From NCBI GenBank assembly GCA_964484205.1, contig CAZAEZ010000013.1:1-64000 (forward strand): a stretch of 64,000 nucleotides of DNA, read 5' to 3'. Below, piece by piece: positions 24,963 through 34,400 of this stretch. Every line of letters starts with the position of its first letter. The first letter of the stretch is position 1. Under the pieces are notes generated by a model. It made no database searches and was not told where the DNA came from. It saw nothing but the letters and a program-made list of their open reading frames with translations. The translations under genes and the position numbers were made by a program. The stretch comes from M3007 sp964484205 (GTDB lineage: Bacteria > Bacteroidota > Bacteroidia > Chitinophagales > Saprospiraceae).

Positions 24963-27761
24963 TTAACCAGACTTCTTCACCAATACCCGTTCCAACCCAG
25001 GCTCCTTCCCCTTGGGGATAAGATATAACGCACAAATCCTCGGAATCTTTACTTCTAAGGAAATCTGGCGGTTAGCCATCCAAAGTTTTTTTGCGCGTTG
25101 GGCCCAACGTTCCAGTTGACCGGGATCGACCGCTGCGAGCGGCGTTTTCTGTGTGCAGGCAATCAGATTCAAAATTTCATCTTCCTTCTTTGCAAGCAGC
25201 TGATTGTTCGATATGTCGTAAAGCACAATTTCTGCTTGCCCTTGAAAGTCCAGCAACAGAAAAATCAGTTGGCTATCACCGGGATAAGTCATCGCACTGG
25301 AAATGTCATTGGGTAATGATTCGGCCAACTGTTTGTATTCCTGCAGTACCGCAACGTGGCGGAGGAATGGCGATACTCCGGAAAACTCTTCAATCTGGCC
25401 GGGATCGGCAAGCCCCAGGTATTCAATTTTTATGGAAGACAAAGCGCTGAGCGAAGCAAAATCCACCTGATCCTCCTCAGGGAGCAGCGGTAACTCGCTG
25501 AATCTTTCAGCCTGGCTGCTTCTGCCGATCAATTTGTGGAGACGGTTTTCAACGATTAGAGTTTGTTTAGCCTTGGATTGGTCCCTTGTAAAATCACCCA
25601 GGAAAACAATGAAATCCACCCGGCGTGGATCAGGCCAGAATCGGAGGATACGACCAGCCCGTTGAATAATCACATCCGGCGTCCAGGCCAGGTCGTAATT
25701 GATCACCACGCTGGCATCCTGAAGGTTGACGCCCGTACTGTAGGCGTCTGTGCTGATGAACAAATCGTAGGCGATCAGTTTTTCCCGCTGGCCAATCTTG
25801 TCAGCATTTGCCACCGGGGCAAAACCCTTGATCATTTGTAACACATCCGATTCAAAGTCCTTCAGCGCGGGCCCGTCTGGAGTTTGCACAACCGTATTGG
25901 CAACCAAAATGTCTGGCGCTTCGGCTTGTAAAGCTTCTTCCAGGTAAATCGCTGTGGACAGGCGTTCTGAGAATAAGATCACTTTCCGTCCGGCTTGTTT
26001 GAACTTCTGGAGAAAGGAAACCAGTTGCATCAGTTTGGCATCTTCCTGAATTGACATGCCGGACAAGCGGTCTAACACCGGTTGGAGTATCTCGCGTCGC
26101 CGCTCTGCTGAAAGTTTAAACTGGACTTTGTAGCTATCGTCGATCGTTTGCTGGACAACACTGCGCAAGGCAGCCGGCGAACTGGTCCAGGCAATTTCCG
26201 CTTCCTTTTGAATGGTGGTAGTTGAAATGCGCCAGGTATCCCGGTGCTTAAAGCGCATCCGGTGGTGCTCGAAGCAGCGTTGATTCAGGGCTTCAATAAT
26301 CTCGGCTTCAAGCAATAGCGGCACTGTTACTTTCGTAATCCCTATTTGCGGTATCCAGCGTTTTTCAGTGCCGAAAACCAGGTATTCGCCTTTGTCTGTT
26401 TTTGTGGCAAAATCCTTCGCTACCTGCGAGGTGCTCATCACTGTAGATACCGGCAGATCCAGAAATTGCTCGAAGTACTGTTGTTCGTTTTCCTGTACTT
26501 TCCAAGCCTCCGGTGATATCAGATCGTCTACCATGCCCGGAAAAACAAATTGGCCTTTGTTGTTGATGTATTTTTTTTCTGCGGTATGCGGCAGGAGCAA
26601 CAGTTGACTGTTCAGATCGGCGATTTGTTTGGAATAGGGCGTGGCGGTCAGCAGCAGCACATAGGGTTTCTTCTTCCCGGTATTATCCATCAGACGATTG
26701 AAGGAGTGCCGTTTGCGCCCATCGACAGCCCGCAGTTGGTTGCGGAAATACTGACTCTCATCAATGATGATCAGATACTTCTCGTCCAGTTGGTCCAAGG
26801 CATCATGCAGTTCCAGTGTTTTTCTGCCTTTGGCGCCCTCGGCCCGGTCGAGCAGTTCCCGGGTAAAAATATCGCAGCTCAGGCCAGCACTTTTCAGGGC
26901 GCGTTTCCAATCGGGATGAACTTGTTTTGGTGCAAAAACCAGGTAGTTGATCGTTTTTCGTTCCTGGGCCAGGCGCAAAGCCACATGGGTAGCCATCACA
27001 GTTTTGCCCAATCCGGTGGAGGCGACTAACATAGCGCCGCGGTATTGTTTGAGCTGCCGGAGTACACGGGCAATGATCACCTGCTGATACTCTACCGGCA
27101 TTTTATAACTTTCTCTTGGCGCTTCTACCTCCTCGTCTTTAATGAGCGCCTGAATAGCCTTCAGGTACACTTCAAACGGGGGACGGAGGCGCAGCCAATC
27201 GAGTAGTGCCTGTAATAGTGCCTCCGTCAGATCAAAGGTGTTTTTATCGTTCCAGTATTCCTGAAAACTGTCGACGAAAAAACGAACCCGTTCGGGATCG
27301 TCCTGAACGGTGCAGCCCTCCGCATTGTACAGCAGGCCGCCGGCGGTCAGGTTTATAGACCCGACGATTACCATGCGCTCGTCCAGTATAAATACTTTGG
27401 CATGGTCGCGGCTACGGGTACGAGCATCGACGCGCTCGTCGCGTTCCCGCCGCTCGGTCAGGATAAACCTCCCGGCTTGTATGCGCTCCACCAGATCCAG
27501 CACAGCAGCCCGGCGGTCTTCTTCGCTCCAGTGACTCAAATGAGCCAAAATATCCTCAATCAACTTCTGCCGGAGCCGCTCTTTCGATTGCTCGTCAAAT
27601 CCCACTAACAACTGCACCAATTTACCCGCCAAAACCTCGCGCACCAAATCATAACCCTGTATCGTAAAAAATCCGGTAGCGATCTGCACCAGGCGTTCAG
27701 CCTGATTGAAGTGCGGTCGGAGAAAGTCGAGGGCGCGTTTATTCCAGTGGTCTTGGCGCAT
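24963..27761 (-). CDS. PLD nuclease-SF2/SNF2 helicase fusion
   Basis: A 932-residue protein. Residues 1-175 form a PLD-like domain with the HKD motif HAKVFILD (H120, K122, D127) followed by GSINLT. An SF2 helicase core follows: Walker A STGLGKT (about 248-254), DESQ (334-337), LLTATPYS, and a C-terminal helicase lobe with STDAYSTGVNLQDASVVINYD and QRAGRILR. One HKD per chain implies dimerisation for phosphodiesterase activity. It should be an ATP-driven DNA translocase with nuclease or end-binding function. It is the last gene of the large minus-strand operon, 21 bp after the DUF4407-like gene, and carries the second PLD domain of that operon. Confidence 0.85.
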   Translation of the reverse strand: MRQDHWNKRALDFLRPHFNQAERLVQIATGFFTIQGYDLVREVLAGKLVQLLVGFDEQSKERLRQKLIEDILAHLSHWSEEDRRAAVLDLVERIQAGRFILTERRERDERVDARTRSRDHAKVFILDERMVIVGSINLTAGGLLYNAEGCTVQDDPERVRFFVDSFQEYWNDKNTFDLTEALLQALLDWLRLRPPFEVYLKAIQALIKDEEVEAPRESYKMPVEYQQVIIARVLRQLKQYRGAMLVASTGLGKTVMATHVALRLAQERKTINYLVFAPKQVHPDWKRALKSAGLSCDIFTRELLDRAEGAKGRKTLELHDALDQLDEKYLIIIDESQYFRNQLRAVDGRKRHSFNRLMDNTGKKKPYVLLLTATPYSKQIADLNSQLLLLPHTAEKKYINNKGQFVFPGMVDDLISPEAWKVQENEQQYFEQFLDLPVSTVMSTSQVAKDFATKTDKGEYLVFGTEKRWIPQIGITKVTVPLLLEAEIIEALNQRCFEHHRMRFKHRDTWRISTTTIQKEAEIAWTSSPAALRSVVQQTIDDSYKVQFKLSAERRREILQPVLDRLSGMSIQEDAKLMQLVSFLQKFKQAGRKVILFSERLSTAIYLEEALQAEAPDILVANTVVQTPDGPALKDFESDVLQMIKGFAPVANADKIGQREKLIAYDLFISTDAYSTGVNLQDASVVINYDLAWTPDVIIQRAGRILRFWPDPRRVDFIVFLGDFTRDQSKAKQTLIVENRLHKLIGRSSQAERFSELPLLPEEDQVDFASLSALSSIKIEYLGLADPGQIEEFSGVSPFLRHVAVLQEYKQLAESLPNDISSAMTYPGDSQLIFLLLDFQGQAEIVLYDISNNQLLAKKEDEILNLIACTQKTPLAAVDPGQLERWAQRAKKLWMANRQISLEVKIPRICALYLIPKGKEPGLERVLVKKSG

Positions 27762-27782
27762 GGGGGGATTAGTTAAATTGAC

Positions 27783-29039
27783 TTAAGATGGTATGCCATT
27801 TTCTTCAGCAGCCTCAGCCTTGCGAAGATCAAAAAGGTACTCTGGTGGATTGTTTCGAATCTTTTCTAACTCCTTTTTCTTCCACATTTGAATAATCTCA
27901 TCAGCTAATTCCAGTTGCGCATTTGATATTTTTTCGAGGAGTTGCCTATTTGAAGTCAGCTCCTGGCTTACCACATTTTGAGTTTCACCGATCTTAAGTT
28001 TTATCCTGCGGTTGATATCATCATTGATTTCTGATATCCGTTCTGTCTCTTTGCTGTGAACCACCTCCTCTTTTCCCGCTAGGATAGTATCATAAATACC
28101 TTTATCTGTAAGTATTTTAAATATAAGTGGTGCAAGTTCTATGCAAATAAATAACAGAAATATTGCCAGATCAGCCCAATACATTCCCTGGTTTTCCTGG
28201 GTCAATATATTTAATGCAGCAATACTGGCCAACAATCCATTGTAGGGTTCGTGCTCCAATTTACCAATTTCTGTTTCTACCCGACTCTCGATATCTTGTA
28301 TCTCTTTTCTTGTTTGGTCAATTACGGGTTGATTTTTATTTCTAACCTTTATGTATTCAACATTAGCTCTATCAGCCAAATCTTTTTTTTGCCTATAAAT
28401 AGGACCCATATTTCTTATTTTCGACCCTCCTGTACCATCTGATTCTTTTGTAGCTTCATCCTGAAGTCGCGACTTTTCAGTTTCCTTCATACGCACCTCT
28501 TGTTCATATAAATTAAGCTGGGCATTCTTCCTTTTGAGGGATTCCTCAAACCGGTCTCTTACAGCCTGTTCTTTTTCCTGCTTCGTCTGCTCCTCTAATA
28601 CTACCACCTTAGCATTGATTTCGCGCTCGAAAATTTTCAACTCAAGTGGTTTGGAAATAACCAACGCTAGGATGATTGCCAGAAATATCCTGGGTGATGC
28701 TTTGAACAACTCTATAGACTTCAAAAATACACCATTCAAAAATGCACTTTTTTGGAAGTATATCCCAGATTCTTTTTTCAATGTAGAGACTATGAAGCGA
28801 TCAAGGCTAAAAATAAAGCAACCCCAAATACCCCCAAAAGCTAAAGAGATCCAACAGTTTTCAAATACTTTGAATAGGGCAAAGCCACCGGAAATTGCAG
28901 CAAAAAGCGCAGTAAAAAATACAGCAGAACCAATGCCGGCATATTTATTATGCTCACACTTACAGTCTTTTCTGGACAATATTGCCAGATCTGCACCTGA
29001 ACAAATCAGGAAGAATCTTTTAATGCTATTTAAGATCAT
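27783..29039 (-). CDS. DUF4407-like membrane protein with central coiled coil
   Basis: A 418-residue protein with two or three N-terminal membrane helices (GIGSAVFFTALFAAISGGFA, WISLAFGGIWGCFIF and IFLAIILALVISKPLEL), a charged coiled coil of about 130 residues (about 150-280), one or two further hydrophobic helices (YWADLAIFLLFICIELAPLIF) and a cytoplasmic helical tail. This is the DUF4407 arrangement. The ATG at 29039 is preferred to one 15 codons upstream, because it would have overlapped the stop (29026-29028) of the upstream PLD gene before an IS element split that gene. It is the only membrane protein in the operon and could be the membrane-acting component. Confidence 0.75.
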   Translation of the reverse strand: MILNSIKRFFLICSGADLAILSRKDCKCEHNKYAGIGSAVFFTALFAAISGGFALFKVFENCWISLAFGGIWGCFIFSLDRFIVSTLKKESGIYFQKSAFLNGVFLKSIELFKASPRIFLAIILALVISKPLELKIFEREINAKVVVLEEQTKQEKEQAVRDRFEESLKRKNAQLNLYEQEVRMKETEKSRLQDEATKESDGTGGSKIRNMGPIYRQKKDLADRANVEYIKVRNKNQPVIDQTRKEIQDIESRVETEIGKLEHEPYNGLLASIAALNILTQENQGMYWADLAIFLLFICIELAPLIFKILTDKGIYDTILAGKEEVVHSKETERISEINDDINRRIKLKIGETQNVVSQELTSNRQLLEKISNAQLELADEIIQMWKKKELEKIRNNPPEYLFDLRKAEAAEENGIPS

Positions 29040-29134
29040 ACGTTTCTTTGATTTGGGATATGATTTTTGATGCTTTTGGATCATTCCGGAATAAAAAAGC
29101 GACCTTATTTAAAATAGAGGATTTTATGCTCTTA
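29026..29134 (-). pseudogene. separated 3' end of the IS-interrupted PLD gene
   Basis: If the IS and one copy of the TA target are removed, the reading frame of the PLD gene continues from GATCGATTT through this segment for 34 more sense codons to a TAG at 29026-29028. That stop overlaps the ATG region of the DUF4407-like gene. The lost tail starts KSIKSSILNKVAF and ends KETYDLK. This remnant has no start of its own. Confidence 0.7.
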
Positions 29135-30240
29135 TACCCAACGGAAAGTGGTTTGCGAAAAGTAAGCAAAGTTTAATTTTGTAGGATGATTCATCTTGAT
29201 ACAGAAACGCTCAAACGCCTTCGGGTGCTGCAACGCAAGCACAAAGACAAGCGCGTTTATATCAAGGTGACGGTATTGTTGATGCTTCATCAGGATTGCA
29301 CCCCGCAATTTATTGCCGAAAGCCTTGGTATTGATGACGCCACAGTGTATCGCTATCGTCAAGGTTTTGAGGAGTTAGGTTTACAGGATTACTTGAAGAC
29401 ATTTTTCGTGGCCTATTCAGGGCAATTGACGAAGGAGGAAGAGCAGCAACTGCTTGGAGAACTTCGACAACGTTTATACATCAACAGTAAGCAGGTCGCG
29501 GCCTATATTGAGGAGAAGTTTGGGGTTCAATATTCGTTATCAGCAGTGGTCAAGTTGCTGCATCGTTTGGGTTTTTCCTACAAAAAAACCAAGGGTGTGG
29601 GGGTAAAAGCAGATCGTGAAGTTCAAGAGCAATTTGTCGTACGATTACAGGAATTATTGGCCCAAGAGGATGTCGAACAGGTGATATACTTCAACGATGG
29701 TGTTCATCCCCAGCACAATACCCGCCCGGATTATGGTTGGATTTACAAGGGAGAAGATTTTGAAATACCAGCCAACCCGGGTCGTAAGCGGGTCAATATC
29801 AATGGAGCCCTAAACGCACACAACGTGACGGATGTTCTGGTGGTGGAATGCGATCGCGTCAATGCCCAGTCCTGCATCAAATTATGGAAAAAACAACGCC
29901 GAAGGCATCCGGGAAAAACCATCATCAATATCTGCGATAACGCCCCGTATTACCACTCCAATTACCTCAAAGAATGGCTGCTTAAAAACCCCTGGTGCAA
30001 CGTGATCTATCTGCCGCCATACGCCCCCAATCTGAATCTGATTGAGCGATTATGGAAGTTTTTACGAAAGCAGGTGACCTCATATAATTTCTATGAGCAC
30101 TTTGCCGAATTCCGGCAAGCCATTCTCGGCTTTTTCAAAAATATCAAAGAACATAAACAAGCGCTGGAGTCTCTCCTGACGCTCAACTTTCATATTGTCG
30201 GACTATAGTGTTTTTTTCGCAAACCACTTTCCGTTGGGTA
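29135..30240 (+). mobile_element. IS630-family insertion sequence
   Basis: A complete 1,106-bp element. Terminal inverted repeats are identical over at least 26 bp (TACCCAACGGAAAGTGGTTT and onwards at the left, its complement at the right), flanked on both sides by the TA dinucleotide expected of IS630 target duplication. It carries one transposase gene on the plus strand, against the operon it sits in. The perfect TIRs and intact transposase suggest a recent insertion. Confidence 0.93.
29186..30208 (+). CDS. IS630-family transposase
   Basis: A 340-residue DDE transposase. An N-terminal HTH (FIAESLGIDDATVYRYRQGFEELG) is followed by a second winged-helix-like region (VAAYIEEKFGVQYSLSAVVKLLHRLGFSYKK). 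The catalytic triad is visible as VIYFNDGVHPQ, INICDNAPYYH and LPPYAPNLNLIERLWKFLRK, in which the final glutamate is the DDE glutamate of the IS630/Tc1 group. Length and motif order are normal, so it is probably active. The ATG lies 51 bp inside the left terminal repeat. Confidence 0.95.
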   Translation: MIHLDTETLKRLRVLQRKHKDKRVYIKVTVLLMLHQDCTPQFIAESLGIDDATVYRYRQGFEELGLQDYLKTFFVAYSGQLTKEEEQQLLGELRQRLYINSKQVAAYIEEKFGVQYSLSAVVKLLHRLGFSYKKTKGVGVKADREVQEQFVVRLQELLAQEDVEQVIYFNDGVHPQHNTRPDYGWIYKGEDFEIPANPGRKRVNINGALNAHNVTDVLVVECDRVNAQSCIKLWKKQRRRHPGKTIINICDNAPYYHSNYLKEWLLKNPWCNVIYLPPYAPNLNLIERLWKFLRKQVTSYNFYEHFAEFRQAILGFFKNIKEHKQALESLLTLNFHIVGL

Positions 30241-31444
30241 TAAATCGATCCGGCTTCTCGTCAATCGGGATTTGCATTTCATGCATCTTTTTTCCGTAAG
30301 CATCCGCTATTTCCTGAATTTTAGGCCGTCTCAATAGTTCCTTGAATAATAATCTGTCAATTTTTGGCACCCGCTGTACAATAGGAATTTGAGTATGTTC
30401 AAAAGACAATCCAGTAAAGATTTTATTTTGAAATAGACTCAAATCCGCTTCCAATGATATTTCAGTTGGCACAGGCACTGGTATTGCTTTAAAAGTAGGC
30501 AAAGGATATACCAAAATACGGACGACCTGACGTTCCGTTTTTTTATCCCCAATTGCGGAAAGCACATATTCTGTATCGAAGGTTGGTGTGACCTCAAGTT
30601 CACCTTCCTCGGCAACCGAAAGGGTTTGACCATTATGTTTTAATTCAACCTCATTAGAGTCTTCTACTTTCCAGCGTAAAACTGTTTTCTGGCTTCGTAT
30701 GATGACTTGCTCACTTACCTTGAAGTAACTGATCTTTGGATGCCGTACCAATCTGATCTGTACTGTTACGACCTTTTCCTGCTTTGGGTTTTCGGCGAAC
30801 AGCTGCAAAACTTGATCTTGGTGGATTGATAATGAGTGTTCACCAGAGAAAGGGAGTTTATTACCAAAAGTCGGACTGAAAACAGATGTAGCGTTCTCAA
30901 CCTTCCATACAAATTTGACGGATTCACCTTTTTCTACCAGTGTAGATGCCGGAAGGAAGGAAATAGAAATATCTGCAGGGTCATCAAAGTTTTCACGATG
31001 GGCACCCTTTATTAGTTCAAGGCATTCTTCTACATATTGATACGCTACAGCTGCATCTTGTAGTATCACTACATTTTCGGCATTGGTAGAAGCATTCCCG
31101 GTATAATTAAAGGAGCCCGTAATTACCTTTTGGTAATCGATTACACAAAATTTATTGTGCATAAAATGCCGCCCCATAATATCCTCAGAGCCATATATGT
31201 AAAGCTCGCCACCAGAGGCTACAAGATTCCGAAACCGCTCAGCCTGATTGTATTCATGTGCAGAAATAATCAAGCGCACAGAACAACCGCGATTTACAGC
31301 CCGGGTAAGTTCTCGAATCAAGTCTGGTTCAGTAAACCAGGCAACAGCCGCAAAAATACTGGTACGGGCAGACCGGATTTCTGCCTGAATACGGCCCTGA
31401 ATATTTTCAAAGACCGCTTCATGGCGATTAGTTTGTTTTCTCAT
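30203..31444 (-). pseudogene. PLD-like/Ig-like protein truncated by IS630
   Basis: The open frame is 413 residues, but its last 11 codons (from PNGKWF) are read from the IS right end; the native protein stops matching at about 30243. Residues 1-150 are a PLD-like domain with HNKFCVID (H96, K98, D103) and GSFNYTGN. Residues 165-340 contain two beta-rich Ig-like segments, each with an x-W-K-V-E-(N/D) strand (KFVWKVENA, LRWKVEDS). The rest is helical. The original gene would have ended at 29026 with 34 other C-terminal residues. One HKD motif means it would act as a dimer. DISARM systems also carry a separate PLD protein (DrmC), which may be the functional parallel. The truncated product may or may not be active. 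Confidence 0.8.
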
Positions 31445-31472
31445 AATATGATAGAACTAGTTCAATAGTCTA

Positions 31473-34400
31473 TTATCCGTCTAATATCATATCCCGCACC
31501 AACCCATCAATATAACTGGAGTCAATCCCCCCACTAGGATTGTCCTCCGTAATGATCAACACTTTGTCGTCCGTTGATGTAGCTTCCGTATGCAAGACAA
31601 AGCCATCTTTGTGGTATCCCTCTAACTTTTTCAGCCATTTCTTGCGATAGTCTTTACGGGTCATCATACCCAAATGCTCCCAGTAAAAAATACGCCCGGT
31701 ATCCAAGTCTTCAATAGTGAAGTCAGGCTTAATCGTCCGTTCCTCCGCTTCTAACCGCAATTTGTCTTCGTATGAATAGGTGAGTTGCCGTTTGTACTTA
31801 TTCAGGCAATTTGCAATGATGACCTCGCTCTTACTGATCATTGGCTCGCCGCGCTCGCTGATGTTGACGTAGTTTACATCATACCAGCGATTCTTGTATT
31901 GTCGCAATTCCGGGAGCGAAAACAGATTGGTATAGCGCTCTGCGGTAGCAGAATTTTCAGTGGAGGCAAGGCGTAGGAAATCGCGGAATTCACCTTGGTG
32001 CAGGATGATGATTTTGTCTTCCTGGCGCGTCAGTGCCGTGTAGAGCAATTCCCGGCTTAGTATTCTTCCACGTGCGGGCAGCACAAAAAATACTTTCTTA
32101 AAACCGCTGCCCTGAGCTTTATGCACCGTAATAGCATAGGCTAATTCAATTGAATAGCTATTCCTTCGATCGCTTTCAAAATTATCTGGCCAGAAGACAT
32201 ATTCGTACCCGGGCTGTGTGGAAAAAGCAATTTGTACATTCGGCTCGCCATTTGACTTTTCACCCTTTTTACGCCAATGCCCGCTTACCACCCCTATTTC
32301 GCCGTTTGCTATATAATTAAGCGCTTCCTTCTTTTTTACATATGGATTTATATGATTCCTTTCACCCCAATTCATGTTGCGCAAATTGATAACTTTATCC
32401 CCGTAAACAATTCCGTCGTTTCCTTTTGGCTTAGCAATTTTTCGCGCGTTATGCCACTCTGCGCCCTCTCTTTTTGCATTTAGGGCTAATTCAATATAAT
32501 TTTTCCGGTAAGTATTTTGAACATATTTGTTGATCTCCTTCACGCCATAGCCCATGCCATTGACTGGCGATAAAATCTGCCAATCCTCAATCTTTTTCTC
32601 GGAGTATCCATAATTAAAGTACTGATAATCGCCCGAATCGACAGCGCCAAGAGTCCGGTTAAAGGCTTTTAGTTCATCATCCCCTTCTATACCAAGTTCT
32701 TCCTTTAAAATACGTTTAAATAACTCCTGAAAGTCCTGACTAGCGTACCATTTCTCCAACCGGATATGATCACTTTTTACCAGCCCGGCTGCCAGCTGCC
32801 GGAATGTTTCAAAACTATCTTCAGCCGGCTCGTCAGAAAAACACTGACTCAAAGCGACGTCCCAACGTTGATCATCCGGAGAGGATACCTGGCGTCGGAT
32901 TTGTTTTAATTCTGCAAAGCCTGGCCCAAAACGTATCTCTGGATCCTCAAATGCATCCGGTTTCAAGACCTGAATAATGTCCCCAAACGGTCGTCCGGTA
33001 CCAATAGGTGGTAATTGCCGGTAATCGCCAACTAAGATGATGCGATCCATGGCGCCCAAGTTGTCAAAAATCGCCGCCAGTTGTTCTTCTGTCAGCATGG
33101 ATGCTTCATCGATAATGATATTGCGCGCTGCAGAAGAACGGGGCGCCTCATCATTTAGGAAATACCGGCCGGTTAGGCCATGGTACCGATGCGGATACAA
33201 AAACTGCGCTACAGTTTTTCCATCGCTACCCAGTTTAACTCTGGCTTTACCAGTTGGCGCCAGTTTCAGCAAGTTGCCTTTGAACTCGGGAAGCGATTCC
33301 AGGATTTTCAGAAGAGTGGTTTTTCCGGAGCCCGCAGGACCGATGAGTACGGAAAAACGATATTGTGTCATGACCCGCAACGCCTCTGCTTTCTCGCGCC
33401 GGGCGAGCAGTTCGGTACCATAATCCGCTGCATTCGTGTCTAAGGGCTTGTCCTTGAACTCAGCGCTTTCATTGATCGTTTTCAGCCAGTCTCGTTCAAT
33501 TGGATATGGCTGATTTCGGATGCGATCAAAATTCAGTTTTTTACAAATAACGTTCCGAACCTCCTGAAGTCGGAATAGTTTCAGGAACGGAGTCTTATTA
33601 GTTTTATCTGGTGCTATCCAATTCAGCTCCTCTTTGAAAAAATCCAGTTCTGCATAACTCTGTAAAATATCTTCGTTTATAGGGAATGCCGCCGAATTCT
33701 CCAGGCTTTTTTCGTTGATCCGTTGCAGTATGTCACTAAACGGTAGTAGTGTATGCCCTTCCATGGAGGCTTCCTCTAGTATCCAAATACAAAGAGCCCG
33801 AGATCGACGCTCATCCAACTTATCGGTAAGTCGCGTCGACGGCGGTGGCGGAAATTTTTCAGCAAATTCCTCCGGAGGCAGCAAGGCTTTGTCCACTTGC
33901 CGGAAGGTGATACCAGCCTCTGTGAGCCGTGTTTTCTCATAGATCAGGTAAAAGTTTTCCAGTACACTATCCAGGGACTCAAATAGTTCCAGTGCTTTTC
34001 CCAGTAAATATTCCGCCTGAAAATTATTTAACTGGCAACGGCTTAATAATGTATAATATGCTTTCTTCTTTGCCGGTGTGCTTTTCCAGATACGTTTGGT
34101 AGTTGCATTAAACAAATATATAGCACGGGGTGAACTGAAGTAGGTCTCCGGCTGATCGAGCGCCTGTTCAAAAATATCCCAGGGATCAGTTTGCAGCAGA
34201 TCACCGTCTTTGTCCAGCAGATATTTCTCAATTTCCCAGGCAAGAGAATTGCCGTTTTCAATCTTCATGGCGCTGAGCACAGGCCCCATGCCAGGGAAGG
34301 CGCCTCGCATATCCCAAATGCGGGATATTTCGGCGTCCACCCAAGCTAATTCCTGCTCGAACGAACGCCCAAGCAAGGCGGCTGATTTGCGTATTGATTC

